From Candidatus Zixiibacteriota bacterium (lineage in GTDB: Bacteria; Zixibacteria; MSB-5A5; GN15; FEB-12): a DNA stretch of 6,452 bases. Below, one piece after another: positions 1 to 5,695 of this stretch (position 1 is the stretch's first letter; each line of letters opens with the position of its first letter). The DNA lies in the NCBI GenBank assembly GCA_003641405.1, contig QNAF01000155.1:1-6452 (forward strand). Direction: 5' to 3'. The translations under genes were made by a program, and so were the position numbers. A model generated the notes under the pieces. It searched no databases. It was not told where the DNA came from and saw only the letters and a list, made by a program, of their open reading frames with translations.

Positions 1-539
1 CTCCTGAAGATATCTTCGGGGAACCCGGCCTCTTTGAAAATCTCCTCGATTGCCAGCGCACAGCCGGGCACGTTGGAAGCGTGTTTGAGTATCCCGGCGT
101 TGCCGGCCATCAAGGCCGGTGCCGCAAACCGCATCACCTGCCAAAACGGGAAATTCCACGGCATCACCGCCAGCACCACACCAAGCGGTTCAAAAGCCAC
201 CAGGCTGCGGCTGGCATCCGATGCAATTATTTCATCTGCCAGAAAACGCTCGGCATTTTCAGCGTAATACTCACAGCACAAAGCACATTTCTCAATTTCC
301 GCCCGTGACTCGTTGATAGTCTTGCCCATTTCGAGCGTAATCGTCCTGGCATACCGCTCGATGTTTTTCCTCTGTACTTCCGCAGTCTTCAGCATCAGTT
401 TCCTGCGAAGAGAAAAGGCTGTTTTCCTCCACAATTGAAATTCTTTGTCAGTTTCAGCAATTATCTGCCGGACCTCTTCGCGGGTGTGTTCCTGGTACTC
501 TTTGATTAGTTCGCCGGTCGCCGGATTTATAGCTTTCAT
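1..539 (-). CDS. Aldehyde dehydrogenase, succinate-semialdehyde type (Sad/YneI-like), N-terminal part only
   Basis: Partial CDS: 179 complete codons are visible and the rest lies beyond base 1. It reads as the N-terminal coenzyme-binding part of an NAD(P)-dependent aldehyde dehydrogenase. The opening KAINPATGELI is typical of the family. MPWNFPFWQVMR at residues 126-137 carries the oxyanion-hole Asn (N129), and LKHASNVPGC at 151-160 carries the Lys (K152) that contacts the coenzyme. The PWNFPFWQVMR and GNxGxLKHAxNVxGC pattern is closest to the E. coli Sad/YneI group, which oxidises succinate semialdehyde to succinate, but the substrate cannot be fixed from this part. The catalytic Cys and Glu are outside the window. 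The start ATG at 539 has GTGAGGA about 5-8 bases upstream. It lies 161 bases after the Wzi-like gene on the same strand. A cytosolic catabolic enzyme such as this is probably unrelated to glycan export. Family is confident, substrate only moderate. Confidence 0.9.
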   Translation of the reverse strand, partial: MKAINPATGELIKEYQEHTREEVRQIIAETDKEFQLWRKTAFSLRRKLMLKTAEVQRKNIERYARTITLEMGKTINESRAEIEKCALCCEYYAENAERFLADEIIASDASRSLVAFEPLGVVLAVMPWNFPFWQVMRFAAPALMAGNAGILKHASNVPGCALAIEEIFKEAGFPEDIFR

Positions 540-673
540 TCCGTCCTCACTTGGTAGAGAAGTCAAACAGCTCGCACATGTTGCATGTTACGATACTCTC
601 TTGGGGCCAGGTGAACGCACTGTGCAATACCCATAGATCACTATCAACAACAATCTCAGTGGTTGGGTGTTCC

Positions 674-697
674 CCTGGCAAATTCAGACTTGGCAGG
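674..697 (-). other. Weak stem-loop after the Wzi-like stop codon
   Basis: CCTGGCAA and TTGGCAGG form an 8-bp stem with one central mismatch around an 8-base loop, beginning four bases after the stop codon of the Wzi-like gene. No T-run follows it on the minus strand, so it does not qualify as an intrinsic terminator. It could be an mRNA 3'-end stabiliser or chance. The rest of the 540-700 gap shows no convincing promoter. Confidence 0.2.
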
Positions 698-700
698 CTG

Positions 701-2164
701 TTAGTTGATACCAATGGTCTTGAAACAAAAAGTCGACAGGTAGGCACCAAAAAATGGTAACGTTTCGTCCGCTCCTTCCAGGTGATGCCAATTCTCCACC
801 CGATTGAAACCGGCTTCAACATCAACAAAAGCAAAACCTGTAAGGAACCCGCTGAAACCCAACGCGACCGAAAAAGTCCTCTCTACAACACCCGTCGGAA
901 ACGGCTCAGTATAATCACCTTCAATTTGCGCCCAGGGTGAGTCGAACAGGTCCTCGATAGTGCCTTCGCCCTGGCGATAGTAACCAAGGTTGACGCTTCC
1001 CTTCAGACCGTCACCGAACCACTTGAGTACTTTGAGATCTATAATGTCGTAGTCGTTGCCCAACGCTCCACCGATTGGTTTGTGATGGTAAAGATATCGA
1101 TTGCGTTCATGCATCTGGTTGAAAGTCCAGTTGTTCACACGACTGTACTCAACATTGACATCAAAGCCCGGGCCAAAATCAGCAATGTAACAGCCTGCGA
1201 TGATGCCAAGCTGATCCGGTTCCTGGTCACCCTGCGACTTGTTGTCGAGCTGGATGTCATCAATCAGTAGCTGTCCGTACAATTTGCATCCGGCTTTCGG
1301 CTTGTAGGTGAAATCAAACCCCACCGTCGTGTTGTCATTCAGGCCTTCATTGAGCTGTGTACCGTGAAAGAAGATCAGTGGATTGAGATAGAACAGATCA
1401 ATCTGCCGACCGGGGCCACCAAACACGACAGTTTCGAACAGACCAACTGTCAGATTCCGAGCTAAATGGAAATCAAATCGATGGGCCGCAAAGTACCGAT
1501 TCTCAAACTGCTCAACGTCATCTTCATCCGGATCCAGACCATCCAGCCGTGCCAGGCGATAGGAGGCCGTCAGTCTTCCCCAGCGAAACGAGTAGCCGAA
1601 CCCGTCCAGTTTCTGCGCCGGTGCCAGAACCAGTGAGTTGCGTGGCCCCCAGAAAGAGGCAAAACGGCCAAATGTGGCTTCCAGATGGTTCGTGTGATAG
1701 TGAACAAACGCTTGCTCTACATCGCCCGCAAAACCACGCCACTTCTTGCCGGTGTAGTGTTCATCTTTGGCCAGTTCCTCATCCAGAATGAAACCGGCAT
1801 ACACAAACAATCTGTCCGCGGGCCTGCCCGACACACCGGCTTGCAGCTTCCCAAAGCTGGTCGCCCTCAATTTTCTGATACTCCGAAAATCCTCTGCAGC
1901 AAACGCAAACACGTTGACACTATCACCGGTTACATCACACAAGCTGCGAAACGGTCCCAGCCAGATATCACCCGTGTCAATACGATAGGGACCCAACTGA
2001 TAATCAATATAGTCGAGACTGCGGGCTTCTTCGTGTAGTTGGCGGTCATAGATAAAATCGTATTCAGCTTGCCCCACGGGCAGGATGGCCCCCGCGATAC
2101 AAATGGAACCAGGAATCGCGAATCCGACAACCAGAACGAATGTCTTGATGAATGATCTAATCAT
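701..2164 (-). CDS. Wzi-like capsule assembly outer-membrane beta-barrel protein
   Basis: 487 aa, probably an outer-membrane beta-barrel of the Wzi (capsule assembly) family. In E. coli, Wzi anchors and organises polymer at the cell surface. Residues 1-26 look like a signal peptide: K7 is followed by a hydrophobic stretch FVLVVGFAIPGSICIA. The body has alternating aromatic/hydrophobic strands and family-like stretches: GRFASFWGPRNSL near 166-178, FENRYFAAHRFDF near 220-232, GGPGRQIDLFYLNPL near 249-263, then YGQLLIDDIQ and HHKPIGGALGNDYD near 360-373. The open frame runs upstream to an ATG at 2410, but that extension overlaps the preceding gene and is not membrane-like. ATG 2164 is preceded by GGAGAAGG at good spacing and opens the signal peptide; ATG 2182 is a weaker alternative. 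It follows the sugar phosphotransferase by 173 bases on the same strand, which fits export of the same polymer. Family assignment is by pattern; exact ligand unknown. Confidence 0.82.
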   Translation of the reverse strand: MIRSFIKTFVLVVGFAIPGSICIAGAILPVGQAEYDFIYDRQLHEEARSLDYIDYQLGPYRIDTGDIWLGPFRSLCDVTGDSVNVFAFAAEDFRSIRKLRATSFGKLQAGVSGRPADRLFVYAGFILDEELAKDEHYTGKKWRGFAGDVEQAFVHYHTNHLEATFGRFASFWGPRNSLVLAPAQKLDGFGYSFRWGRLTASYRLARLDGLDPDEDDVEQFENRYFAAHRFDFHLARNLTVGLFETVVFGGPGRQIDLFYLNPLIFFHGTQLNEGLNDNTTVGFDFTYKPKAGCKLYGQLLIDDIQLDNKSQGDQEPDQLGIIAGCYIADFGPGFDVNVEYSRVNNWTFNQMHERNRYLYHHKPIGGALGNDYDIIDLKVLKWFGDGLKGSVNLGYYRQGEGTIEDLFDSPWAQIEGDYTEPFPTGVVERTFSVALGFSGFLTGFAFVDVEAGFNRVENWHHLEGADETLPFFGAYLSTFCFKTIGIN

Positions 2165-2200
2165 TGCGGTGACCTTCTCCATGGCACCGGTAGGGTTTCT

Positions 2201-2263
2201 TGTGCGCGGCATATGTCCACATGTGCCGTGTTGTTCGGCAGATGTGGACACCTGCCGCACACA
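2201..2263. repeat. Long double hairpin between the phosphotransferase and Wzi-like genes
   Basis: Bases 2214-2228 and 2236-2250 are 15-base inverted arms with one mismatch around a 7-base loop (TGTTGTT). After a 2-base internal loop the pairing continues outward with TGTGCGCGGCA (2201-2211) against TGCCGCACACA (2253-2263), again with one mismatch that is a G-U pair in minus-strand RNA. Each half is also a quasi-palindrome: 2207-2228 pairs CGGCATATG with CATGTGCCG around TCCA, and 2236-2257 pairs CGGCAGATG with CACCTGCCG around TGGA. The region is non-coding and has no T-run on the minus strand, so a terminator for the operon is unlikely. It looks like a REP-like or miniature inverted-repeat element, or an intercistronic RNA structure. 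Confidence 0.75.
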
Positions 2264-2337
2264 GGGTTTTTCAACATGCCGGATGGCACTGGTAGAGTCT
2301 GTGAATTGATATCGACGTTTGGAAGCGCCACGGAACG

Positions 2338-3852
2338 CTACCTGCCCGACCCTTTCATGACGGCCGGAAGTGTTTTGGCAAGAATCTTGGCATCCAACCA
2401 GAGAGACCAATTGTCAATATATCGCAGGTCAAGACGCATCCACTCCTCAAAATCAATCTCGTTTCTTCCGTTAACCTGCCATAAACAAGTCAGACCGGGT
2501 TTCACTGAAAGCTTGCGGTGCTGCCAGGGTTCAAACCGGCTTACCTCCCGAGGCAGGGGAGGACGTGGACCAACAAGTGACATCTCACCGCGAAGCACGT
2601 TGAAGAACTGAGGAAGTTCGTCTATTGAGTATTTTCGCAAGAACCTGCCAACGGGTGTGATCCTCGGATCCTGCTTCATCTTGAACACTGGTCCGGACAT
2701 CTCGTTCTTTTCGAGCAATTCCCTCTGCTTGTTCTCCGCATCGCTGCACATCGTACGGAACTTCAGCAACGAGAACCGCTTCCCGTTCACACCTGAACGC
2801 GTCTGTGTAAAGAACACCGGTCCCTTGCTGTCCAGTTTGATTATGGTGGCAACTATCGCCATAATTGGCGCAAAGAAAACTATGCCTGCAACCGCCCCGA
2901 TCCTATCGATAATGCTCTTAGCCAACAACGCCGCATTGCCCTCAGGTTCAGACCTATAAACCATCATAGGCATTCCGTTGATACTGGATGGCCGTATTCT
3001 GGCAAGCTTTGGATCGTAGACATTCGGCATTACAAAAACACTTACTCCCATCTTCTCGGCAGTGTCAAGAACAATCTGGGAACTCGAGGTATCCGTCGGT
3101 TCCAATGCCCAGAAGAGCGCGTCAACCTGACCATTCGCTACGATACGCTCAAGCGAGTCAGGATGACCAACCAACGGGACATCACAATATCTCCAGAGTC
3201 CTTTCCTGTGATAGTCAAGGAAACCAATCAGCTGCGTGCTCATCTCAGGTGAGCTCAACACCATGTCCGCTACTTTACGTGCACGCGGACCACTACCAAT
3301 AATCAACGCCTGATGGGCTGTGGCCACTGTTCTCCCATCCAATCTATCACGCTTTACCATAAGATTGATAACCAAACGCGAAAGGCTCATCAAGCAAAAT
3401 TGCAATATAAAATTGCATATGAGGAAAGTTCCTGCTCCCAGCCTGTCTACAGGCCATGCCATGACAAAACACGCTGCCAACAGGGCGATTCCGATCGCTG
3501 TCTCATCAACCAAAACTCCAAATGCCCTTTTTCGGATTCCATAGGTACTCAGAATCGACTTCGGGCCTCGGGTAAGAAAATAGGCCACCCGGATCACCAG
3601 AAGTACTGCCAGTGCCTCATATACCCACATACCGGGAAAACCGCTGGTCACGGCTGCAAACCAGAGAGAAGCAAGCGAAAGAACCGTCGAACCGACTCCA
3701 CCTGAGGCAAGAAACAACAGTTCTCGTGATTTGTTTGAAGTTCTCTCTGGAGAAACGCTCGTCTCAGAAGGATCCGAGACGACACTGACAGCGCTTTTCA
3801 ACTCCGTCCTTCGTGGTGCAACTGTTTCGACTTGTATGATACTACCCCCCAT
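2338..3852 (-). CDS. Polyprenyl-phosphate sugar phosphotransferase (exopolysaccharide priming enzyme)
   Basis: 504 aa. It probably transfers a sugar-1-phosphate from a UDP-sugar to undecaprenyl phosphate at the inner membrane, the first step of polymer assembly. Layout is that of long polyprenyl glycosylphosphotransferases: a polar N-terminal tail (about 1-42), hydrophobic helices between about 45 and 165, a Rossmann-like region starting ALIIGSGPRARKV (182-194), then the C-terminal transferase domain from about 311. The latter has a membrane helix (GAVAGIVFFAPIMAIVATI), KGPVFFTQTRSG, LLKFRTM, and DPRITPVGRFLRKYSIDELPQ with the catalytic Asp-Glu pair at D411/E412, then SLVGPRP and KPGLTCLWQVNGR. 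All key motifs are intact. ATG 3852 is chosen because AAAGGGG precedes it at good spacing; the frame stays open to ATG 4008 (556 aa), which has no clear ribosome site but abuts a small ORF. The sugar specificity cannot be read. Confidence 0.93.
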   Translation of the reverse strand: MGGSIIQVETVAPRRTELKSAVSVVSDPSETSVSPERTSNKSRELLFLASGGVGSTVLSLASLWFAAVTSGFPGMWVYEALAVLLVIRVAYFLTRGPKSILSTYGIRKRAFGVLVDETAIGIALLAACFVMAWPVDRLGAGTFLICNFILQFCLMSLSRLVINLMVKRDRLDGRTVATAHQALIIGSGPRARKVADMVLSSPEMSTQLIGFLDYHRKGLWRYCDVPLVGHPDSLERIVANGQVDALFWALEPTDTSSSQIVLDTAEKMGVSVFVMPNVYDPKLARIRPSSINGMPMMVYRSEPEGNAALLAKSIIDRIGAVAGIVFFAPIMAIVATIIKLDSKGPVFFTQTRSGVNGKRFSLLKFRTMCSDAENKQRELLEKNEMSGPVFKMKQDPRITPVGRFLRKYSIDELPQFFNVLRGEMSLVGPRPPLPREVSRFEPWQHRKLSVKPGLTCLWQVNGRNEIDFEEWMRLDLRYIDNWSLWLDAKILAKTLPAVMKGSGR

Positions 3853-4008
3853 CCCGGCCCCTTTCATACGATCAGGCCAACTCAAACCGTGAGCGACCGC
3901 CCGATAATTCCCGGTACTGATTGATATATCGTCACCGTATTGGAGGGCTTTAGCCATGCTGGCAGAGTTCATAGCCACGGTTGGCTTTCTGACGGTTGCT
4001 TGTGCCAT

Positions 4009-4074
4009 TTACTTAACGTATGAGGGGCTTTTCGATCCGGTACAGCGGCTGAAACGGTTATATCTGTACATCAT
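4009..4074 (-). CDS. Possible 21-aa leader ORF abutting an upstream start of the phosphotransferase frame
   Basis: A short ORF starts MMYRYNRFSRC and ends SPSYVK. GGAG lies nine bases before its ATG, a better ribosome site than any candidate start of the phosphotransferase. Its TAA is directly followed by ATG 4008, which is in the same frame as the phosphotransferase. It may be a coupled leader peptide. Alternatively it may be an N-terminal extension interrupted by one stop, or chance. It is basic and rich in Arg, Lys, Tyr and Ser, and no family is recognised. Length alone gives weak support. Confidence 0.25.
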   Translation of the reverse strand: MMYRYNRFSRCTGSKSPSYVK

Positions 4075-4114
4075 ATTCTGCTTCTCCAGTCGATCGCGGA
4101 CCAGGGTCAATCCT

Positions 4115-5167
4115 CTACTTTGTTGTCGGTTCAAGCACATCAGTGAGAATCTTTCTGTCTGTCATTCTACTGTTCGCTCTCTCCGGATCAATGGACTCAT
4201 CTCTGTTTGTCCTGTTGAACATTACCGTACGCTTATCTATGTTATCCAGGTGAAAGTGGTCGGTCGGCATGTGCTCGAATGCTGCCAGAAGTCTGTCATT
4301 AGACAGCGGTGATTGCATTCTGTAGCGGAGATAATTCTTCAGCCCTCGATATTCATTGAGATTGTCTGCGGAGACCCCGTAGCGGCTCAGCTTGTCCTGC
4401 ACCACCGCAGTATCAGCTACACGTAGCAAAATGAAATCGGCCGCTGTGATATGGTTCTGTACACCCAACTCGGTCAGCCGGGTGGCGATACGCAGTAATT
4501 CATCCTGCAACATCGCCACCCGCCTGATTCTGGCCGTCTCGTTGATTAGTGCGGTTTTCACAATTTTGTGCAACGTGTGTGACATTCTCGTCCAGTCAAA
4601 CACCTCTCTGAATCCGTGAGCAAAACCTGCGTTGCCAATTAGAAAACCAGACCCGTCCGATCCTGCTCCAAAAGCTGCTGTCAGGGATCGAAGAATCACG
4701 ATGTTGGAGTACTTTCTCAACATCGCCAAACCGGTAATGCCGTGGAAATCAAAGTATTTCTCGTCCAGTATCAATGTGCCGTCACCTACTGCAGAGGCAA
4801 GCCGTTCAACATCTTTGTGTGAAAAGGAAGAGCCTGTAACCTGATTGGGATTCGCCAAATACACTGTCGTGTGACTCGAATCAATCACTTCCATCACGTC
4901 TTTAGCATGATTGACAAACGGCGACCTGCCCAAAACCTCTTCAACTCTCAGCCCTGCCCTGTCTGCAGCGATAGCCACATCAGGACAAACATGACCGCCC
5001 GCAACAAGCTTATCTGAGTCATTGACCACATGCCCAAGAAGTGCGGATATTACGTCCACATGATCCATGAACGGGACTATCATCTCCTTATCGACCTCAA
5101 ACCTCCGCGACAATAAGCTGATGATATCATCAAGACCGGTCCATGTAGTCATCCCTTTGAGGCCCAT
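4115..5167 (-). CDS. HisC-like aminotransferase-fold protein, probable pseudoenzyme
   Basis: 350 aa, the usual size of histidinol-phosphate aminotransferase (HisC) relatives, fold-type I PLP enzymes. Homology is visible along the chain: HTTVYLANPNQVTG (99-112) matches the SPNNPTG segment, TLILDEKYFDF (131-141) matches VVDEAYxDF, NIVILRSLTAAFG (155-167) matches NLIVLRTLSKAFG, and GLKNYLRYRM..NDRLLAAF near 275-297 matches the C-terminal HisC segment with its Arg (R281). However, the Schiff-base Lys position is Ala (A164), the Asn of NPTG is Gln (Q109), the Arg of LRLGY is replaced, the N-terminal NENP segment is missing and the GSGSDE-like region reads PFMDHVD. D135 and Y138 are kept. Normal transaminase chemistry is therefore unlikely. 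ATG 5167 has AGGAG seven bases upstream; the frame runs open to 5302 without a comparable site. It is the first gene of the set that includes the phosphotransferase and Wzi-like genes, so a structural or regulatory role in glycan synthesis is possible but unproven. Confidence 0.85.
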   Translation of the reverse strand: MGLKGMTTWTGLDDIISLLSRRFEVDKEMIVPFMDHVDVISALLGHVVNDSDKLVAGGHVCPDVAIAADRAGLRVEEVLGRSPFVNHAKDVMEVIDSSHTTVYLANPNQVTGSSFSHKDVERLASAVGDGTLILDEKYFDFHGITGLAMLRKYSNIVILRSLTAAFGAGSDGSGFLIGNAGFAHGFREVFDWTRMSHTLHKIVKTALINETARIRRVAMLQDELLRIATRLTELGVQNHITAADFILLRVADTAVVQDKLSRYGVSADNLNEYRGLKNYLRYRMQSPLSNDRLLAAFEHMPTDHFHLDNIDKRTVMFNRTNRDESIDPERANSRMTDRKILTDVLEPTTK

Positions 5168-5174
5168 ATTCTTT

Positions 5175-5179
5175 CTCCT
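5175..5179 (-). promoter_or_regulatory. Ribosome binding site deciding the HisC-like start
   Basis: AGGAG on the minus strand, seven bases before ATG 5167. It is the strongest Shine-Dalgarno match in the window and is the reason for preferring this start over the upstream ATG at 5302. Confidence 0.8.
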
Positions 5180-5192
5180 GATTTCAGTCCAC

Positions 5193-5210
5193 CCACGTCC
5201 ACTGACGTGG
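5193..5210 (-). promoter_or_regulatory. Hairpin just upstream of the HisC-like ribosome site
   Basis: A perfect 7-bp stem, CCACGTC and GACGTGG, around a 4-base loop, ending 13 bases before the AGGAG site in minus-strand RNA. A stable stem this near the ribosome site could influence translation or be part of a larger leader fold. No known riboswitch class was recognised. Confidence 0.4.
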
Positions 5211-5292
5211 TTCCGTGGTAGACCCGTGATCTGATTTGTGTTCTTGATAATACAACGGAATGACACCCCCTGGCGTCTGCCAAATGCTGATG

Positions 5293-5316
5293 CCCGAAGC
5301 ACGAACGGCTTCCGGG
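5293..5316 (-). other. Leader hairpin
   Basis: In minus-strand RNA, CCCGGAAGC pairs with GCTTCGGG (8 bp with one bulged G) around a 7-base loop. It lies in the untranslated leader between the sigma-54-like site and the HisC-like gene. No T-run follows, so it is not a terminator. Confidence 0.35.
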
Positions 5317-5395
5317 GAGACTTCCTGTCAATGCGAAATATTTACTCAACATTCCTTATTCACTCGCATATTCCATTGCGATAGCAATTAGTAAA

Positions 5396-5410
5396 GCAAG
5401 GCCGATGCCG
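5396..5410 (-). promoter_or_regulatory. Candidate sigma-54 (-24/-12) promoter
   Basis: The minus strand reads CGGCATCGGCCTTGC, against the consensus TGGCACGNNNNTTGC. The invariant GG and GC have the required 10-base spacing, and GGCA and TTGC match fully; three consensus positions differ. Transcription would start near 5384 and give a leader of about 215 nt before ATG 5167. No sigma-70 promoter with both boxes was found nearby. It is a single-site pattern match, so the call is tentative. Confidence 0.4.
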
Positions 5411-5413
5411 ACC

Positions 5414-5430
5414 TGTTCGAGCTTTGAACA
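5414..5430. promoter_or_regulatory. 17-bp dyad next to the candidate promoter
   Basis: TGTTC-N7-GAACA, perfect 5-base arms, three bases upstream of the -24 element. Its spacing and position suit an operator or activator site. The regulator is unknown. Confidence 0.3.
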
Positions 5431-5583
5431 ACCCGCCTAACCGGTTGAGAGACAGTTCATTATGGCAACTCGGCGGCTGTATCACCCCCCTCTTCACGCT
5501 CGATTCCGGTACTGTTTTCCGGTTTCAGGGAAATCAATTCCGTGCGATAATTGAGGCTTGTTGATGAACCCCATAGCAGCGTT

Positions 5584-5631
5584 GTGTCGGATCCTGATTT
5601 CCCGCCTAGGCGGGAGATTGTGACCCGACAC
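5584..5631. repeat. Hairpin repeat unit A
   Basis: Outer 10-base arms GTGTCGGATC and GACCCGACAC pair with one mismatch (G-U in minus-strand RNA). The centre is a perfect 16-bp palindrome at 5600-5615, TCCCGCCTAGGCGGGA. The arm and core pattern is shared with unit B (5653-5695), which suggests two members of one dispersed hairpin family. No T-run follows on either strand. Confidence 0.75.
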
Positions 5632-5646
5632 GTGACGTTATGTCAC
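5632..5646. repeat. Small hairpin between repeat units A and B
   Basis: GTGAC and GTCAC form a perfect 5-bp stem around GTTAT. It starts at the base after unit A, so the three hairpins are packed into 112 bases. Confidence 0.4.
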
Positions 5647-5652
5647 AGAATA

Positions 5653-5695
5653 GAGTCAGGTCTCATCCCGCCTTTGGCTGGAAAGGACCTGACTC
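5653..5695. repeat. Hairpin repeat unit B, covering the 3' end of the flippase gene
   Basis: Perfect 10-bp arms GAGTCAGGTC and GACCTGACTC enclose a core CCCGCCTTTGGCTGG that pairs with one mismatch. Arms and core resemble unit A (consensus arm roughly GWGTCRGRTC, core CCCGCC..GGCGGG). The last 13 codons of the flippase frame and its stop lie inside this unit. Confidence 0.78.

Larger units (their letters stand above)
5168..5583. other. Non-coding region upstream of the HisC-like gene
   Basis: About 415 bases with no confident gene on either strand. It contains the probable promoter and long leader of the downstream gene set, listed separately. On the minus strand one open stretch (5463-5642, 60 codons between stops, no ATG) ends in a polar, acidic tail IEREEGGDTAAELP before TAA. 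It may be the leftover 3' end of an older gene, but this is weak. ATTGC-GATA-GCAAT (5375-5388) is a further short dyad of unknown meaning. Confidence 0.5.

Noticed and set aside
576..588. ACATG-TTG-CATGT dyad upstream of the aldehyde dehydrogenase as an operator
   Set aside because: Short arms and no promoter elements beside it; likely chance.
547..834. Minus-strand 95-codon ORF across the end of the Wzi-like gene and the gap
   Set aside because: Mostly antisense-frame shadow of the Wzi-like coding sequence, with no ribosome site or family resemblance.
1685..2038. Plus-strand ORFs opposite the Wzi-like and phosphotransferase genes
   Set aside because: They lie opposite well-supported genes, have no sensible starts and no recognisable motifs.
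2165..2410. N-terminal extension of the Wzi-like frame to ATG 2410
   Set aside because: It overlaps the end of the phosphotransferase gene, translates the hairpin element, and would bury the signal peptide about 80 residues inside the protein.
3855..4114. Cyclic-di-GMP riboswitch before the phosphotransferase
   Set aside because: The AAAGCC-like stretches and small hairpins recall it, but the conserved core such as GACGCAAAGCC is absent and the order does not fit.
5168..5302. N-terminal extension of the HisC-like frame to ATG 5302
   Set aside because: No ribosome site, and the added residues do not resemble HisC relatives; ATG 5167 has a strong AGGAG.
5303..5331. Perfect TTGACA -35 box on the minus strand (5326-5331)
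   Set aside because: At 16-18 bases spacing there is no -10-like sequence (it reads CCGTTC).
5584..5695. CRISPR array
   Set aside because: Only two diverged palindromic units with one short gap; no regular spacers or repeated direct repeats.
5653..5695. Intrinsic terminator after the flippase
   Set aside because: The stem is strong, but no T-run follows on the minus strand.
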